Below, piece by piece: positions 24,700 through 34,983 of a DNA stretch of 64,000 nucleotides. The stretch covers positions 819,304,817-819,368,816 of the forward strand of contig NC_090445.1 of NCBI RefSeq assembly GCF_031143425.1, read 5' to 3'. The translations under genes and the position numbers were made by a program. Source of the stretch: Pleurodeles waltl. Taxonomy: Eukaryota; Chordata; Amphibia; Caudata; Salamandridae. The notes beneath the pieces are model-generated. The model saw nothing but the letters and a program-made list of their open reading frames with translations. It made no database searches and had not been told where the DNA came from. Position 1 is the stretch's first letter. Each line of letters opens with the position of its first letter.

Positions 24700-25005
24700 G
24701 TGCCTGCCATAATTCCAATGGGGACGGTAACTTTACTTATGGAATTGTGGTGGAGCGGAGGTCAGCTCATGAGGAGGCCAATAAGAGGTGAAGAACATGC
24801 TCACCTACAGGAAAGGAGTGCCAATGAATGCCCACTCCAAATGACATAGAATATTCCTAGCATTCCAGCAGCACATGGGGAGGCACACATACACACACAT
24901 ACACACACAGCAGGAAATAGGGATGGTAGGAAAGATGATAAGTGGAGTGCAGCATGTCTATAATAGCCAATGTGTTATTACATTTTAATGTTACAGCATA
25001 CTACA
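24700..25005 (-). repeat. 3' LTR of the minus-strand gypsy element
   Basis: Shared blocks with 31,550-31,803 include AGGAGGCCA, GCCAATGAATGCCC, TGACATAGAAT, CATTCCAGCAGCACATGGGG (versus CATTCTACCGGTGCATGGGG) and the end ATACTACA. The left boundary is not resolved. The hAT MITE at 24,465-24,640 lies just to the left. A short CA microsatellite occurs at about 24,889-24,908. Confidence 0.65.
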
Positions 25006-25106
25006 TCTTCCCTCTTCTTACAAAAGAAAGTTCAATCCATTACAAAGTCTTTGAACCTGGAAAAAAAGGCAGCATTTTTCTTAGTGAGATGACCATATCT
25101 TGTAGT

Positions 25107-26500
25107 TCACATTTGGGAAACAACCAATTTTAGGCGCACTCTTTGATTGACTACTGCTACCCGCTTATGGCAATCCATCTTCAGAAGTAGGTGAAGAACT
25201 AGTTGGATCAAATGAAGCAGAATCAACTTGGGGCAGACAAAGGTTATTAGCATTATTAGACTCAGGCGAGGCCAGACGTGATCCATTCCACTGCTGCCCA
25301 TTTACCAACAGGAAGGTGCTGCCTCTTTTCCTAACTACTCATATGGGCCCACTCAACCTACTTCTATCACGACTCTTCCCAGCAAGCAGCTTGAACAGAC
25401 ATGCTCCTAACAGCATTTCTGGAATTGTGGCACTTTTGCATTTCAAGCTGCTTCTGTGCAACTTTTCTGTGCTAACTAGTGTCATCCCTCTCATCACTAC
25501 TCACCTATCTGTTCCATACCAATGACCAATAGGGTTGGAGTTTAGTGACTGCTGGCCTGCCACAGAGCACTCTGTAAGGAGTCTTCCCTTTATTGCCAAG
25601 TGGAGTGGTACGGTAAATCCAAAGCCAGATCCTGAGTGCAACTTCCACATGGATGTGAGACTTGAGAGACATTTGAATGGTTTCCTTCATGAGCTGGTTG
25701 ACAGTTTCAACCTTCCCACTGCTTTGGGCGTGACACAAAGGTAATCTTGTATGCTTCAAATCATTCCTCCTGAGGAAATTTCATGATTTAGTTTCAGGTG
25801 AAATGTACACAATTGTCGATATCTAGCTGAATGGGGAACTCTTCACTACGAAAAAATGTTTGGAAAATTGTTTACTTCTGCAGTCTTGGGCTGTGGGACA
25901 TATTTGATTTCAATCTATGAAAGTCACATAATGCTTATCAAGTCACAGGACATTTAAGGAACCAATGGAGTCAATCTCGACCTTTATCCAGAGTTCTTCC
26001 TGCCGTTCAACAGATGTCATAGGGGCACTTGCACATTTTGATTGATTTGTCAGAACTGCTACATGTGACACACCTGCTGACAAATACACCAACGTCACGA
26101 TCCAAGGATGGCCATCAGTATACCCTGCCTAGTTTTATTTTGATGCTGATCATACCCACATGTCCTTTTTGAGACAGGGTAACCAATTTTCATCTTAGGG
26201 ACGGGGGGATAAGTCCCTCTCTGCGAAGGATAATCTCATCTTCAATTGTGAGTTCATCCTTCGCTTTCCAAAAGGTTTGGGTACTTTCATCCATGGATAC
26301 TTTCATAGGTGGTCATCCCATGATGTTATGTTTCTTTACTCTGCTCAACACCGCACCAGGTTTCAAGGCTTTCAACCACTCACTCCTGATTACTGACCCA
26401 ACTGTACCACTATAATAAGTCAACCAAGCTACCATTAGATATTATCTTTCCACCTTTCTTTTTTCTCTTTTTTATCACATGGAGCATGAGACAGCTAATC
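25107..26500 (-). pseudogene. pol (fragment): Gypsy integrase remnants
   Basis: The frame at 25,505-25,759 reads SSGKVETVNQLMKETI then YRTTPLGNKGKTPYRVL and CGRP. This is the conserved block after the integrase core: (Q)SxGxxExxN carrying the catalytic Glu, then the YRTTPH-x-GxTP motif. The rest up to about 26,500 is too broken to read but holds the space where RNase H and the integrase core would lie. Confidence 0.7.
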
Positions 26501-26749
26501 AGCAGGCACATTTAACTTTCCTGGTATGTGTTATTATATGATATGTGTGACCTGTAGATGGCTGTGATAAGTGATGGTTCGGGTTATACACCATCTTCTC
26601 TTATAAGGTGCCCTAAATATCAAGAGTAGGTTTGAAAATGTAATATTTTTCTTTCTGCAAAGACTGACCACTCTACTTGATTCTGCATGAAAACCATAAA
26701 AAAACAGTATAAGCATGGAAACATGTACATTGAGTGTTTCACTGAAAAT

Positions 26750-26867
26750 TGTATTGGCATACCCTTACACAACAAATTCCTTCCAATAGTTTGTTCATCA
26801 CCCACTGGAAAACCGCAGTAACAGAACTTAGCCCAAACGTAATTCTGCAGAGCTGAAATGCCCCTTC
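26750..26867 (-). pseudogene. pol (fragment): Gypsy RT, C-terminal side of the LINE insertion
   Basis: Immediately beyond the LINE tail the minus strand reads AFQLCRITFGLSSVTAVF then QWVMNKLLEGI. This is the RT block GxFxFxRMPFGLxxAPAxFQ-x-LMN. It continues, minus the LINE, from the RT block at 28,488-28,600. The YxDD block that should follow is lost in broken sequence. Confidence 0.8.
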
Positions 26868-28484
26868 AATCAATCAATCAATTTTTTTTATAGAGAGTGT
26901 TACTCACCCGTGAGGGTCTCAAGGCGCTGGGGGCGTAAATGGGGGGGGGGCAAGGAGGGTCACTGTTCGAACAACCATGTCTTGAGGTTCTTTCTGAAGA
27001 GCAGGAGGTCTTTGGTTTTGCGGAGGTTGGTGGGGAGGGAGTTCCAGGTTTTGGGGGTGAGGTAGTAGAAGGACCTGCCTCCTGTGGTGGTGCGTTGGAT
27101 GGGGGGACTGTGGCTAGGGCGAGGTCGGCTGATCGGAGGTTGCGGGTGGGAGTGTGGAAGTTCACTCTGTTGTTGAGGTAGGTTGGGCCAGTGTTGTGGA
27201 GGGATTTGTGTGCGTGGATGAGGATTTTGAATGTGATTCTCTTGTCTATGGGGAGCCAGTGAAGGGATTTGAGGTGTGGTGAGATTCGTTCGTGGCGAGG
27301 AAGGCCAAGGACAAGGCATGCGGCTGTGTTCTGGATTCTCTGGAAGTTTGCGTTTGAGTTTGAGTGTGGTGCCGGCATAGAGGGCGTTACCGTAGTCTAG
27401 TCTGCTGCTGATGAGTGCATGGGTGACTGTCTTCCTGGTCTCTGGGGGAATCCATTTGAAGGATTTTTTTAGAGTGCGGAGTGTGTGGAAGCAGGAGGAG
27501 GTTAGAGCATTGATTTGCTGTGTCATGGAGAGGGAGGGGCCCAGGATGATGCCGAGGTTGCGTGTGTGGTTTGCGGGAGTGGGTGCGGGGCCTAGGGCGG
27601 TGGGCCACCAGGAGTTGTCCCATATGGTTTTATTGGGGCCGAAGATGATAATCTCGGTTTTGTTGGAGTTAAGCTTGAGGTGGTTAGTTGTCATCCAGTT
27701 GGGGGTGTCAAGGAGAGCAGCGTGTAGGTTGGTTTTGGCGGTGGTGGGGTTGCGGGTGAGGGAGAGGATGAGTTGGGTGTCATCTGCGTAGGAGAGGATA
27801 GTGATTCCGTGTGATCGGAGGATGTTGGCTAGGGGGATTGTGTAAATGTTGAAGAGTGTGGGGCTGAGGGAGGACCCTTGGGGGACTCCGCAGATGATCT
27901 TGGTAGCGGTGGAGTGGAAAGGTGGAAGGTGGACTCTCTGGGTCCGGTCGGTGAGGAAGGAGGTGAGACAATCTAAGGCTTTGTGGCAAATTCCTATGTT
28001 GTGGAGGCGTGTGTGGAGTGTGTGGTGGCAGACAGTGTCAAAGGCTGCGTAGAGGTCTAGGAGGATGAGTGCGACAGTCTCGCCTTTGTCGACTTTGGTC
28101 CTGATGTCATCAGTGCATGCGATGAGGGCGGTTTCCATGCTGTGGTTCTTGCGGAACCCAGATTGTGAGGGGTCAAGAGTGTTGTTTTCTTCGAGGAAGT
28201 GGGATAGGCGGGTGTTGACTAGTTTCTCTGCAACCTTGGCGGGGAAAGGGAGGAGGGAGATGGGGCGATAGTTGGAGAGGGTCTCTGGGTCGGCTTTGTT
28301 TTTTTTTAGGAGAGCAGTGATTTCCGCGTGCTTCCAGGGGTCTGGGTAGGTGGCGGAGTCAAAAGAGGAGTTGATTATGTCGCGGAGTGTGGGGGCGATG
28401 GTTGGGCTGGCTTTGTTGTAGATGCGATGTGGACAGGGGTCAGAGGGGGATCCGGAGTGGATGGAGTTCATGGGGTGATAAAGG
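26868..28484 (-). mobile_element. CR1/L2-like LINE, 5'-truncated, with ATTG-repeat tail
   Basis: It is a 5'-truncated non-LTR retrotransposon inserted into the gypsy RT region. The 3' end on the minus strand is a run of ATTG repeats (26,868-26,884) after an A-run, the short microsatellite tail of CR1/L2-type LINEs. The 5' end lies at about 28,484, where gypsy RT sequence resumes. A short TGAA occurs next to both ends and may be part of a target duplication. The single ORF region starts in the RT; the upstream endonuclease is absent, as expected for abortive reverse transcription. Confidence 0.88.
26960..28471 (-). pseudogene. LINE ORF2 reverse transcriptase and C-terminal region (two frameshifts)
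   Basis: The minus-strand frame opens with NSIHSGSPSDPCPHRIYNKA, the linker just before the RT in L2/CR1 proteins. RT blocks follow in order: NYRPISLLPFPAKVAEKLV, SGFRKNHSMETAL, LILLDLYAAFDTVCH (motif A, catalytic Asp), GVPQGSSLSPTLFNIY (motif B), ILSYADDTQLIL (motif C, YADD intact) and NHLKLNSNKTEIIIFG. At about 27,340 the frame shifts to the one spanning 26,878-27,378 (IQNTAACLVLGLPRHERISP, HLKSLHWLPI). It returns near 27,080 to finish with SFYYLTPKTWNSLPTNLR and FRKNLKTWLFEQ. Two small indels thus break an otherwise well-kept ORF, so this is a fairly young copy. Confidence 0.9.
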
Positions 28485-28487
28485 TGG

Positions 28488-28840
28488 AGTACTTCTTAGA
28501 ATCCTCATGAAGAAGTATTTGATTGTAAGCAAAATTGAAATCCAGTGTTGTAACAATTTTAGATCTTCCCAAAACCATGAACATTTCATTAACTAGAGAT
28601 AAAGGTTGGCACTTTGCTACAACAATCCAACTGAGTCAGCACAGATCAATGCATAGTCAGATGCAGCCCTGTTTCCTTTTCAGCTATGACCACAGGACAA
28701 GCAATCAGACGTTTTGTTGGTCCAATGGCTCCATCCTTGCACTACTCTTTAAGAATTGGGTTTACTCCGATTCTCGCTGGCAGGGGAACGTTGTGAACCT
28801 TTTGGCTAACTAGAATAGCACTGTCCTTCAAGATGGTGCA
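28488..28840 (-). pseudogene. pol (fragment): Gypsy RT, N-terminal side of the LINE insertion
   Basis: On the minus strand near 28,500-28,600 the sequence reads FMVLGRSKIVTTLDFNFAY then NQILLHEDSKKYSTF, the RT motif A region of gypsy elements (catalytic Asp in TTLDF). Further 5' (28,742-29,023), VHNVPLPARIGVNPILKE resembles the RT entry region. Stops break the frame. The LINE begins directly after the STFITP codons. Confidence 0.75.
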
Positions 28841-29059
28841 GTGTTTAAAATTCTTCAAGCAGCCTAACTTGTTGCTAAAATCTTGCTTGAACTTGTCAAA
28901 TACCAAAAGAATATCAAAATCTTGCACACTAAAAACACATTGTGGTTTGCATGGACTTAGCAGTATCTTACGTTTCTGCTGTTCAGTCCTTACTAGGATG
29001 TTGACGTTTGTAGTCCACAACATATATTTTGGATGTTATGTTGCATTCGTTGAAGGTAG

Positions 29060-29400
29060 TTGGTGCTTGGAATACCACTTCTACGTTGATTTTATGACCG
29101 CAGTAGGACCTAGGTACAATTAGACTTCAAGTAAAACTATTCTTGTTGTATAGTCATTTGGACCAGTATCAATGAGGACTTCCATGTTTTCACCATTAAA
29201 TATGATGTTACACTTTGGCTGATTTTTGTTGTTATCTTTGACAGTTATTACTACCAAGGAAACAAACTTTTCAAGTCCTCTTGTGTGTCATTTGTCCTCC
29301 TTTATGGTAAACACCTATCTTCCTTACTTAGCTTTGCAAGGTTTAAGAAATGTCCCTTTTTTCTACACCCCTTGAACAATGTGCCCAAGGCTGGACACGA
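29060..29400 (-). pseudogene. gag-pol (fragment): Gypsy protease and zinc-knuckle remnants
   Basis: Minus-strand translation at about 29,160-29,200 gives NGENMEVLIDTGPND. LIDTG is the aspartic protease active-site motif (D-T-G). At about 29,345-29,385 it gives CRKKGHF, the second half of a CCHC nucleic-acid-binding knuckle (C-x2-C-x4-H-x4-C); the first Cys pair and the last Cys are degenerate. The order knuckle then protease fits the gag-pol junction. Confidence 0.65.
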
Positions 29401-29639
29401 TTGCTGGAAGGCATATGTAACATTAACTCACACATATAACATGTTGGTTGCGATTTATTGAATTGTTTTTCTTCATTGCTTCTTCCTGGCTATTTCTTGG
29501 CATGGTCATAATTTTGGCAGATCATGTTGACATTAGAAAGAGAAGCATTGGATTTATGTAGGAGTTTTACTCCCTTGACTGATCGTTCCATGCTTTTTTA
29601 TTAAAGATAGCACCTTATTGAGTCTCGGATTCTTGTGGC

Positions 29640-30470
29640 ATAATAGTTGCTTGTGTTTTTTATACATGTGGTGTAGTGGATCCTGTTTAGTTTTAATGGG
29701 CCTCAGGAGTTTAGCTTAGCCTTCTGACATGCAGGCCTGTCCCCTATGTCACCTGATGACTTTTAACCTACTTAGACTGCTCTGTCTTAGCCTATTTATT
29801 TTATCATTTCTTTTAAGATGGCTGTCTTTGTTTAGAGTTAGAGCAATGTTTTGATTTACGTTATCAGTGCCACTCTGTGAAGGCGTCACTATCAGCGTCA
29901 AAATTAAGTGATGTACGTAGGTTTTCACATCATGTCCCTTTCCCACTTAAATGTGACAGGAACATAATGTACTTTGGTGGGAATTGTTTACATAATTGCC
30001 GCCACAAGCCTGGTCCCTTATCTATTGTTTGGGAACATACCTGCGTCAGGGGCGCTACAAGATTTGCATTAATACATCTCACACAGACAAGGTTATCAGA
30101 GGGATTCCTACCAGATGCTATTGATGCCACCTATGCTGCACATCACTGTGATGTAGACCTAGCCTTTGTGACACCACTGAGTCTGACCTGGAACTCATTC
30201 CAAGGTAACAAGGATTGGGGACGTTTCTCATGGACATGGTACTGGCAGATTAGGTTTATCACACCTAGCTCTCATTAGGGTAGGGATTAAGTTCTCAATG
30301 CTAGGGATTTTACATTTTATGTTTATTGCAATATGGTGGGGGTCTTTGTATTCACAACTCTCATCTTTACAATTCTACTTCTTGCATTGTTCATTATCCT
30401 AATTATTGCAGCTCTTATTATCGCATTTTATCATAAATTGCAATTAAATAAATAAATATATTGAAAACTC
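29640..30470 (+). repeat. Insertion in the gypsy gag-PR interval: LTR-like, or remnant with a membrane segment
   Basis: Between the gag end (about 30,690) and the zinc knuckle (about 29,390) there is about 1.3 kb of extra sequence, so something was inserted here. On + it holds a 133-codon frame (29,877-30,278). Past two stops the same frame continues into a hydrophobic run at 30,333-30,430 (LIFTILLLALFIILIIAALI), then a short basic tail, a stop and AATAAATAAAT. The layout resembles either a solo LTR with a polyA signal or the end of an envelope-like gene. The outline TGTAGTGG...CTCTACTG at about 29,666-30,474 favours an LTR, but no clean duplication is seen. Confidence 0.4.
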
Positions 30471-30695
30471 TACTGTATCTTCTTCATTGCCTGTGTGTGA
30501 CTGAGACTTATTGCTAATATGAGAAAAAGGTAACTTCCGTTCCACCACGACTCTCCTGAGATGTTGCATTTTAGAGTCCATGCGTAAGACTGCCAGAAAT
30601 CACCTTTTACTGTTTGGGTTTTTGGTGAGGTACTGCTTGTGAGCCGGGAGGGTTGGGCCAACAGTTCTGACTTGTTGTAGGATTGGCCTAGTCAC

Positions 30696-30887
30696 CTACA
30701 ACAAAAGTGCTGTCATCCCTAAACCAGCAGTCTCCCCTAGGAGCGATAGTCCAGCTACGACAGTAGTACGCATTGCCACTTGATCATTTATCATGTCTTC
30801 CAAGTGCTTGACAGAACACATATTTGCCAACATTCTGTAGGTTGCCTTTACTCTCAATGGACTCACAGGGCACTTGGCAGCAGTATT

Positions 30888-30976
<89 letters not shown>

Positions 30977-31456
30977 AAATATATATAGATCTCATGGTTG
31001 TATCAAAATGTGAACCCATACTTTTTTGCTGAAAATAACCCACTCTGCCTCACCTTCTTTCTCCGTGGGTACAATCCAATCAAATAATCTCCTGCCCGAC
31101 ACACCTAAACAATTGTGCAGCAAAGCCTGTTTACTGGCTGGGCAGAAGCCTGTACAATCAATTGCTTGTAAATGTTTTTCAAAACACTTGATCCATTGGG
31201 ACCAACTTTCCATTGGCACTTCTAGCAAAAGTCGGACTGAAAGCTTCTCAATTAGCCTGAAGGAAAATGAGGAATCGTCCTCCTGACAAACTTTGCTCCA
31301 ACTTGAGGGGATAGGCTGACTCCAGGAGGCAGGATGCAAAGTAGTAAGTAAGTGGTCCCACCCTCTCAATCTGCACCTTGAGGGAGTCACATAAACAGTG
31401 TTGAACTGCAGTATGGTAAATAAAAAAATTGTGAGCAAGGGTGCAATCCACCTCAA
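30696..31456 (-). pseudogene. gag (fragment): Gypsy gag remnant, interrupted by a TA microsatellite
   Basis: The minus-strand frame 30,992-31,456 contains VPMESWSQWIKCFEKHL then LLHNCLGVSGRRLFDWI, the pattern of gypsy Gag capsids (W-x2-W-x3-FE-x-YL ... LLLH-x-LG). After the TA repeat the frame 30,696-31,043 continues with VKATYRMLANMCSVKHLEDM then INDQ, matching the LxxLAxxCxFGxxxxxMIRDQ part of gypsy Gag. The microsatellite therefore sits within the capsid coding region, at the loop between two conserved helices. Confidence 0.75.
30892..30973. repeat. (TA)n microsatellite, about 82 bp
   Basis: About 40 uninterrupted TA dinucleotides lie inside the gypsy gag remnant. Frames across it encode alternating Ile-Tyr and are not real. 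Confidence 0.98.
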
Positions 31457-31549
31457 GCCTGGGCAGCTTGAAAAGTGAGTTCACAGGACCAGCAGCACGA
31501 AGCACGACTCAGTTTAAATTGGTCAGGGTGGCTTCAACATCCCGTACTT

Positions 31550-31803
31550 ATGGTCAAATTAAGATGTGGTGCTGTCGGGGGCAGCTTATAAGGAGGCCAG
31601 TCAGAGCTAAGAACATGGTTACAGCCAATGAATGCCCTCTCCAACTGACATAGAATTTTCACAACATTCTACCGGTGCATGGGGAAGCATGTGTACACCC
31701 GCAGCAGGGGAGCGGAGAGGGGGTGGGAGCGATGACAAGGGAAGCGTGCACATGTATATAATACCTTATATGTGATTACAGCTCAATGTTATAGTATACT
31801 ACA
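31550..31803 (-). repeat. 5' LTR of the minus-strand gypsy element
   Basis: It aligns by eye with 24,740-25,005 (AGGAGGCCAGTCAGAGCTAA, GCCAATGAATGCCCTCTCCA, CATGGGGAAGC, ending GTATACTACA at 31,803). On the minus strand it would begin TGTAGTATAC, consistent with the usual TG start. TATATAATA on + near 31,757 marks the U3 side. Confidence 0.65.
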
Positions 31804-33951
31804 GGAACCAATCGAGATTACAAATTGTACAGTTTCTCCTTGTACTTTGTATTTTGTGTATAAAAAGTACAAGGACAACCCTGTAAGCCCACGAGGACAA
31901 GGGTAAGTATATATCACTAAGAACAATTGACCTGTGAAACTTACTTCCATTTTAAATGCATAAATAAGATCATATATTACAAAAACATTAGTGATAGCAG
32001 TGCGACGATGCAGTGCCCAAGCAACTGCTCCCATTTACAGCATATATCCACAAATAACTGTACAGATCGCAATGATTGTATGGATCATTTAAACATAAAC
32101 ATGCGAGTGCATAACTAGAACTAGCATCCCTTATGGGCAAATCACAGGAGTCAACCTGTAAGTTATTGAATTGTACGCTTTAGAGGCGATTTCATGCAGC
32201 ACAGGTTTGAGGGAATTGCTTTATTTTTCTCTTTTGTGTGCAGGTTGATAGGCAGATGACTACATCCTACGAAGACCCTTACATTTGCACGGGGAGGGAA
32301 CGTTGACAAACCCTCCCTTTCGTTGACTCCTGTGATTGTGCATTTAAAAAGGACATCTTTCTTCGTGTCCTGTGCCTTTGTAACTAGATTGGATCTATGA
32401 CTAAAACAGAATTTATTTAGGAAATATTTTGTGAGTGAACGCGAGGTTCCCAATTCAAAATAAGTTCCACAGGTCAATTGTTCTTACTAATATATATCGA
32501 ATCTTTCATAAATATATTTTAGTGTCGTTCGGTGAATAGTGCCCAGTCATTTGTGAAGGCTGATAAGTACCCCCTGCTGAAAAAAAACACCCCTGACCCT
32601 AAACCTTTGGGAAAATTTCAACTCATACTGAAGGGAATCAATCCTTTCTGTATAGTCACCTCAGAGTGCTAGCCCTTATGTGGGCCTTACGTTTACTGAC
32701 CCAATTTCTGACACTTACTATACTTCTCTGTTATAAAATCCCAGAACAAACTGTATAGACAAGGACTTCAGCATCCCTTCGGGGGATCATGCCAAATCAT
32801 CTAGGTCTCTGTACTGCAGTGGGCACAGAATTGGCACATACCGAACACTAGTTAGTACTCAGAGAAGAATTGCCCAAGAGAGGCAACTTTGCAACTGTTT
32901 TTATGCTTTTTATGTCATGGACAGTGCCATGACAGAACATCACTTGTGAGCAAACTCCTCCTGAACGGCCTCTAATCTGGCATCCTCTTCCATCATGACA
33001 CATAGCTTATTGTTTATAGGTTATTGGTATATGAATACTTTAAAAGGAGAAGGAAACATTAGGCCCAATTCACCCCAAAAAGTGTAAATGTGAAGTTGGA
33101 GTTCTATGACTCTGCCTGGACGTACGTATACATTTTTGTGCTACTCACAATGCAGGTATAATGTTTCACCTGGAAAGCCTGGCTTGATACAACTTTCCAT
33201 GATTACTAATAGACCTGCCACATGAGTTTATTAACACTGCCCATTTCTGTTGTGTTTAAGTGAGATTTCGGGGGTGCTACTGTTGATAGAATGTGAGGCA
33301 AAGAATGTGGACATGGAATGTGTGAGTGAGTGACAGTTGTGGGATAGTGCGAGTTCGTGGTCTGGGATTACCCCTTTGTGAAAAATGAATTTACATTTAT
33401 TAACGGCCAGAAGACGTCCCCTTCTCTTCATGTTTGGTGATGACTGGGAGCAGGAGCAACCGTTACCCATACCATCTACAGAGATGATCTTGCTAGCTGT
33501 CTGCAGAATACTACGGATCGACGCATGCCGCAGATGCAACAAGAAACCTGTATTTTGCACTGTTTGGAATCTCTGGATGTGCAAGCTAGCAGCATGCAGG
33601 GTACAGTAAATGCCATTAAAAAAATCTTTTGCCGAAACAAAGTGGGAGTAACCACTAGTCCAATGGTACTTCAACATAACTTTATTGATTTCTGTTAGAA
33701 ACAAAAGGAAAACAGGCCGCCATCTTGTGCAATTCACTGTCATATTTTCTCAGCTTCTCTATCCAGTATTGTGTGATTACACAAATAGTGATAGCACACC
33801 AGCTACCATTGCAGGCTAATCTAGAAAGTTGCATACTGTTATCAACAGTATTAGTGTGTGCATTGGCTTATTATCTTTTATTTTTCGGTTGCTCCCACAC
33901 CGATTACTGTAATTTATCACAGCTTGCAAATTAAAGTATACAAAGCAATAT
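31804..33951. other. No recognisable gene; contains nested inverted repeats at 31,833-32,498
   Basis: Apart from the inverted repeats listed separately, no recognisable domain is found. The 170-codon minus-strand frame 33,231-33,743 and its shorter plus-strand counterpart show no known family. Confidence 0.5.
31908..32498. repeat. Inverted-repeat unit of unknown class
   Basis: The outer arms are about 31,908-31,943 (AAGAACAATTGACCTGTGAA and flanks) and about 32,459-32,498 (reverse complement of the same, with one mismatch in the core). The inner arms ATCACAGGAGTCAAC (32,141-32,155) and GTTGACTCCTGTGAT (32,322-32,336) are perfectly complementary. A small hairpin (TCCTTGTACTTT / AAAGTACAAGGA) lies just outside at 31,833-31,876. 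The unit may be a MITE or foldback element with a TA-rich target (ATATAT on both sides). No transposase frame. Confidence 0.5.
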
Positions 33952-34640
33952 TTGAAAAATATATGTACTGAAATTCAATTAAGCAACAGTATATATTCCA
34001 TTATGTTTAGTATCGCTCCAGCACCATTATTTCTTCAAAATAAAGGAGATCCACCTTCAGAATGGGAATTATGGTTTCCCATGTTTTTAGCTTATGTCAA
34101 GGTTTTAGAAGGAGATGGCTGTTCACCCCAAAGGAAACTAGCTTTGCTAAAACTTACTTTAGGTGGATTTGGTCTGAAAGAACTTAAACATTATCATCCC
34201 TAGAAGATGCTGGAGCTATGAAAGTTTTTGATTATGCAGTAAAACGGTTATTTAATAGATGTGGGGAAATAATTCATATTATGGAAAAATTCAAATTTTA
34301 TTTAAGAGCGCAAAAAGAAGATGAAAACAACGAAGAGTATGCATCCGCACTTAGACTCCTAGCTGCAACCTGTTAGTTTGAAACAATAACATATTACCAA
34401 GTTTTCAGGGATCAGATCATGATGAAGACAAAAAAAAAGTTCAAGAAAGACTCTGGGTGGGTACTCACATATCACTGAGTGTCACCATTAGTATCAAAAC
34501 GAGTATTAAACAATCAGAGAAATTTGTTCAAGAAATTAGAGTGGTAATACTCTCCATAATGGAGAACTTTCAAAATCTGAGATAAGTAATACGGTTAATG
34601 CTCTCAAAGGAGGAAAGAACGTTAAAAAAAGAATGATTAT
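33952..34640 (+). pseudogene. gag (fragment): Gypsy gag remnant
   Basis: The frame 33,952-34,203 includes APLFLQNKGDPPSEWELWFP then MFLAYVKVLEG and QRKLALLKLTLGGFGLKEL, typical of the gypsy Gag N-terminal capsid (PxxFxxxxGxPPxxWxxWxxxFExYL). After a stop at 34,201-34,203 another frame continues with VFDYAVKRLFNRCGEIIHI then KFKFYLRAQKEDENNEEYA, ending near LRLLAATC. The pattern matches the second half of the capsid domain. At least two frame breaks are present. Confidence 0.75.
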
Positions 34641-34699
34641 AAAGAAAACATTTTCTACGTCCTGATACAGATGTGGCAGTACTTTTCACCTAGGAAACA

Positions 34700-34980
34700 T
34701 AAAAAATGATCCTGCAATTGATAAGTCTTGTAACCAGTGTAAACGGAAAGGACACTTTGGCAGAGTATGCAAAAGTAAACCTGCAACTAATGTCAGTTTT
34801 GTGGCAGAGGAGGACATTGAAGATGAGTACAATCCCAATTCCACTGTGCATTAAGGACTCTAAAGTAAAAACAAAATCCAAAATATGTAGTCAACATAAA
34901 TGGACAGTACATAAAAGTCATGGTAGACTCATATGCGGGGTATAGCATAATTGGTAAGGACTTATAGCAGTTGAATTGGA
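34700..34980 (+). pseudogene. gag-pol (fragment): Gypsy CCHC zinc knuckle and protease remnant
   Basis: At about 34,727-34,790 the sequence reads KSCNQCKRKGHFGRVCKS, a complete CCHC knuckle (C-x2-C-x4-H-x4-C) that binds nucleic acid. At about 34,895-34,965 it reads VNINGQYIKVMVDSYAGYSI, the place of the aspartic protease motif (I/V-D-S/T-G-A). The Gly is displaced by Tyr (DSYAG), so the protease active site is altered. Confidence 0.75.
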
Positions 34981-34983
34981 AAC

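Larger units (their letters stand above)
24700..31803 (-). mobile_element. Ty3/gypsy-type LTR retrotransposon on minus strand, with nested insertions
   Basis: Reading from 31.8 kb downward: an LTR-like segment, gag, zinc knuckle, protease (LIDTG), RT (VTTLDFNFAYNQILLHEDSK), an inserted LINE, the rest of RT (FQLCRITFGLSSVTAVFQ), integrase C-terminal part, and a second LTR-like segment. The order gag-PR-RT-IN is that of Ty3/gypsy. The two LTR-like ends (about 31,550-31,803 and 24,740-25,005) align by eye and both end in ATACTACA on the + strand. The copy is dead: frames are broken throughout, and a LINE, a TA microsatellite and a further insertion interrupt it. Confidence 0.8.

Noticed and set aside
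30696..31043. Ile-Tyr repeat protein
   Set aside because: Translation of the TA microsatellite; only the flanking parts carry gag text.
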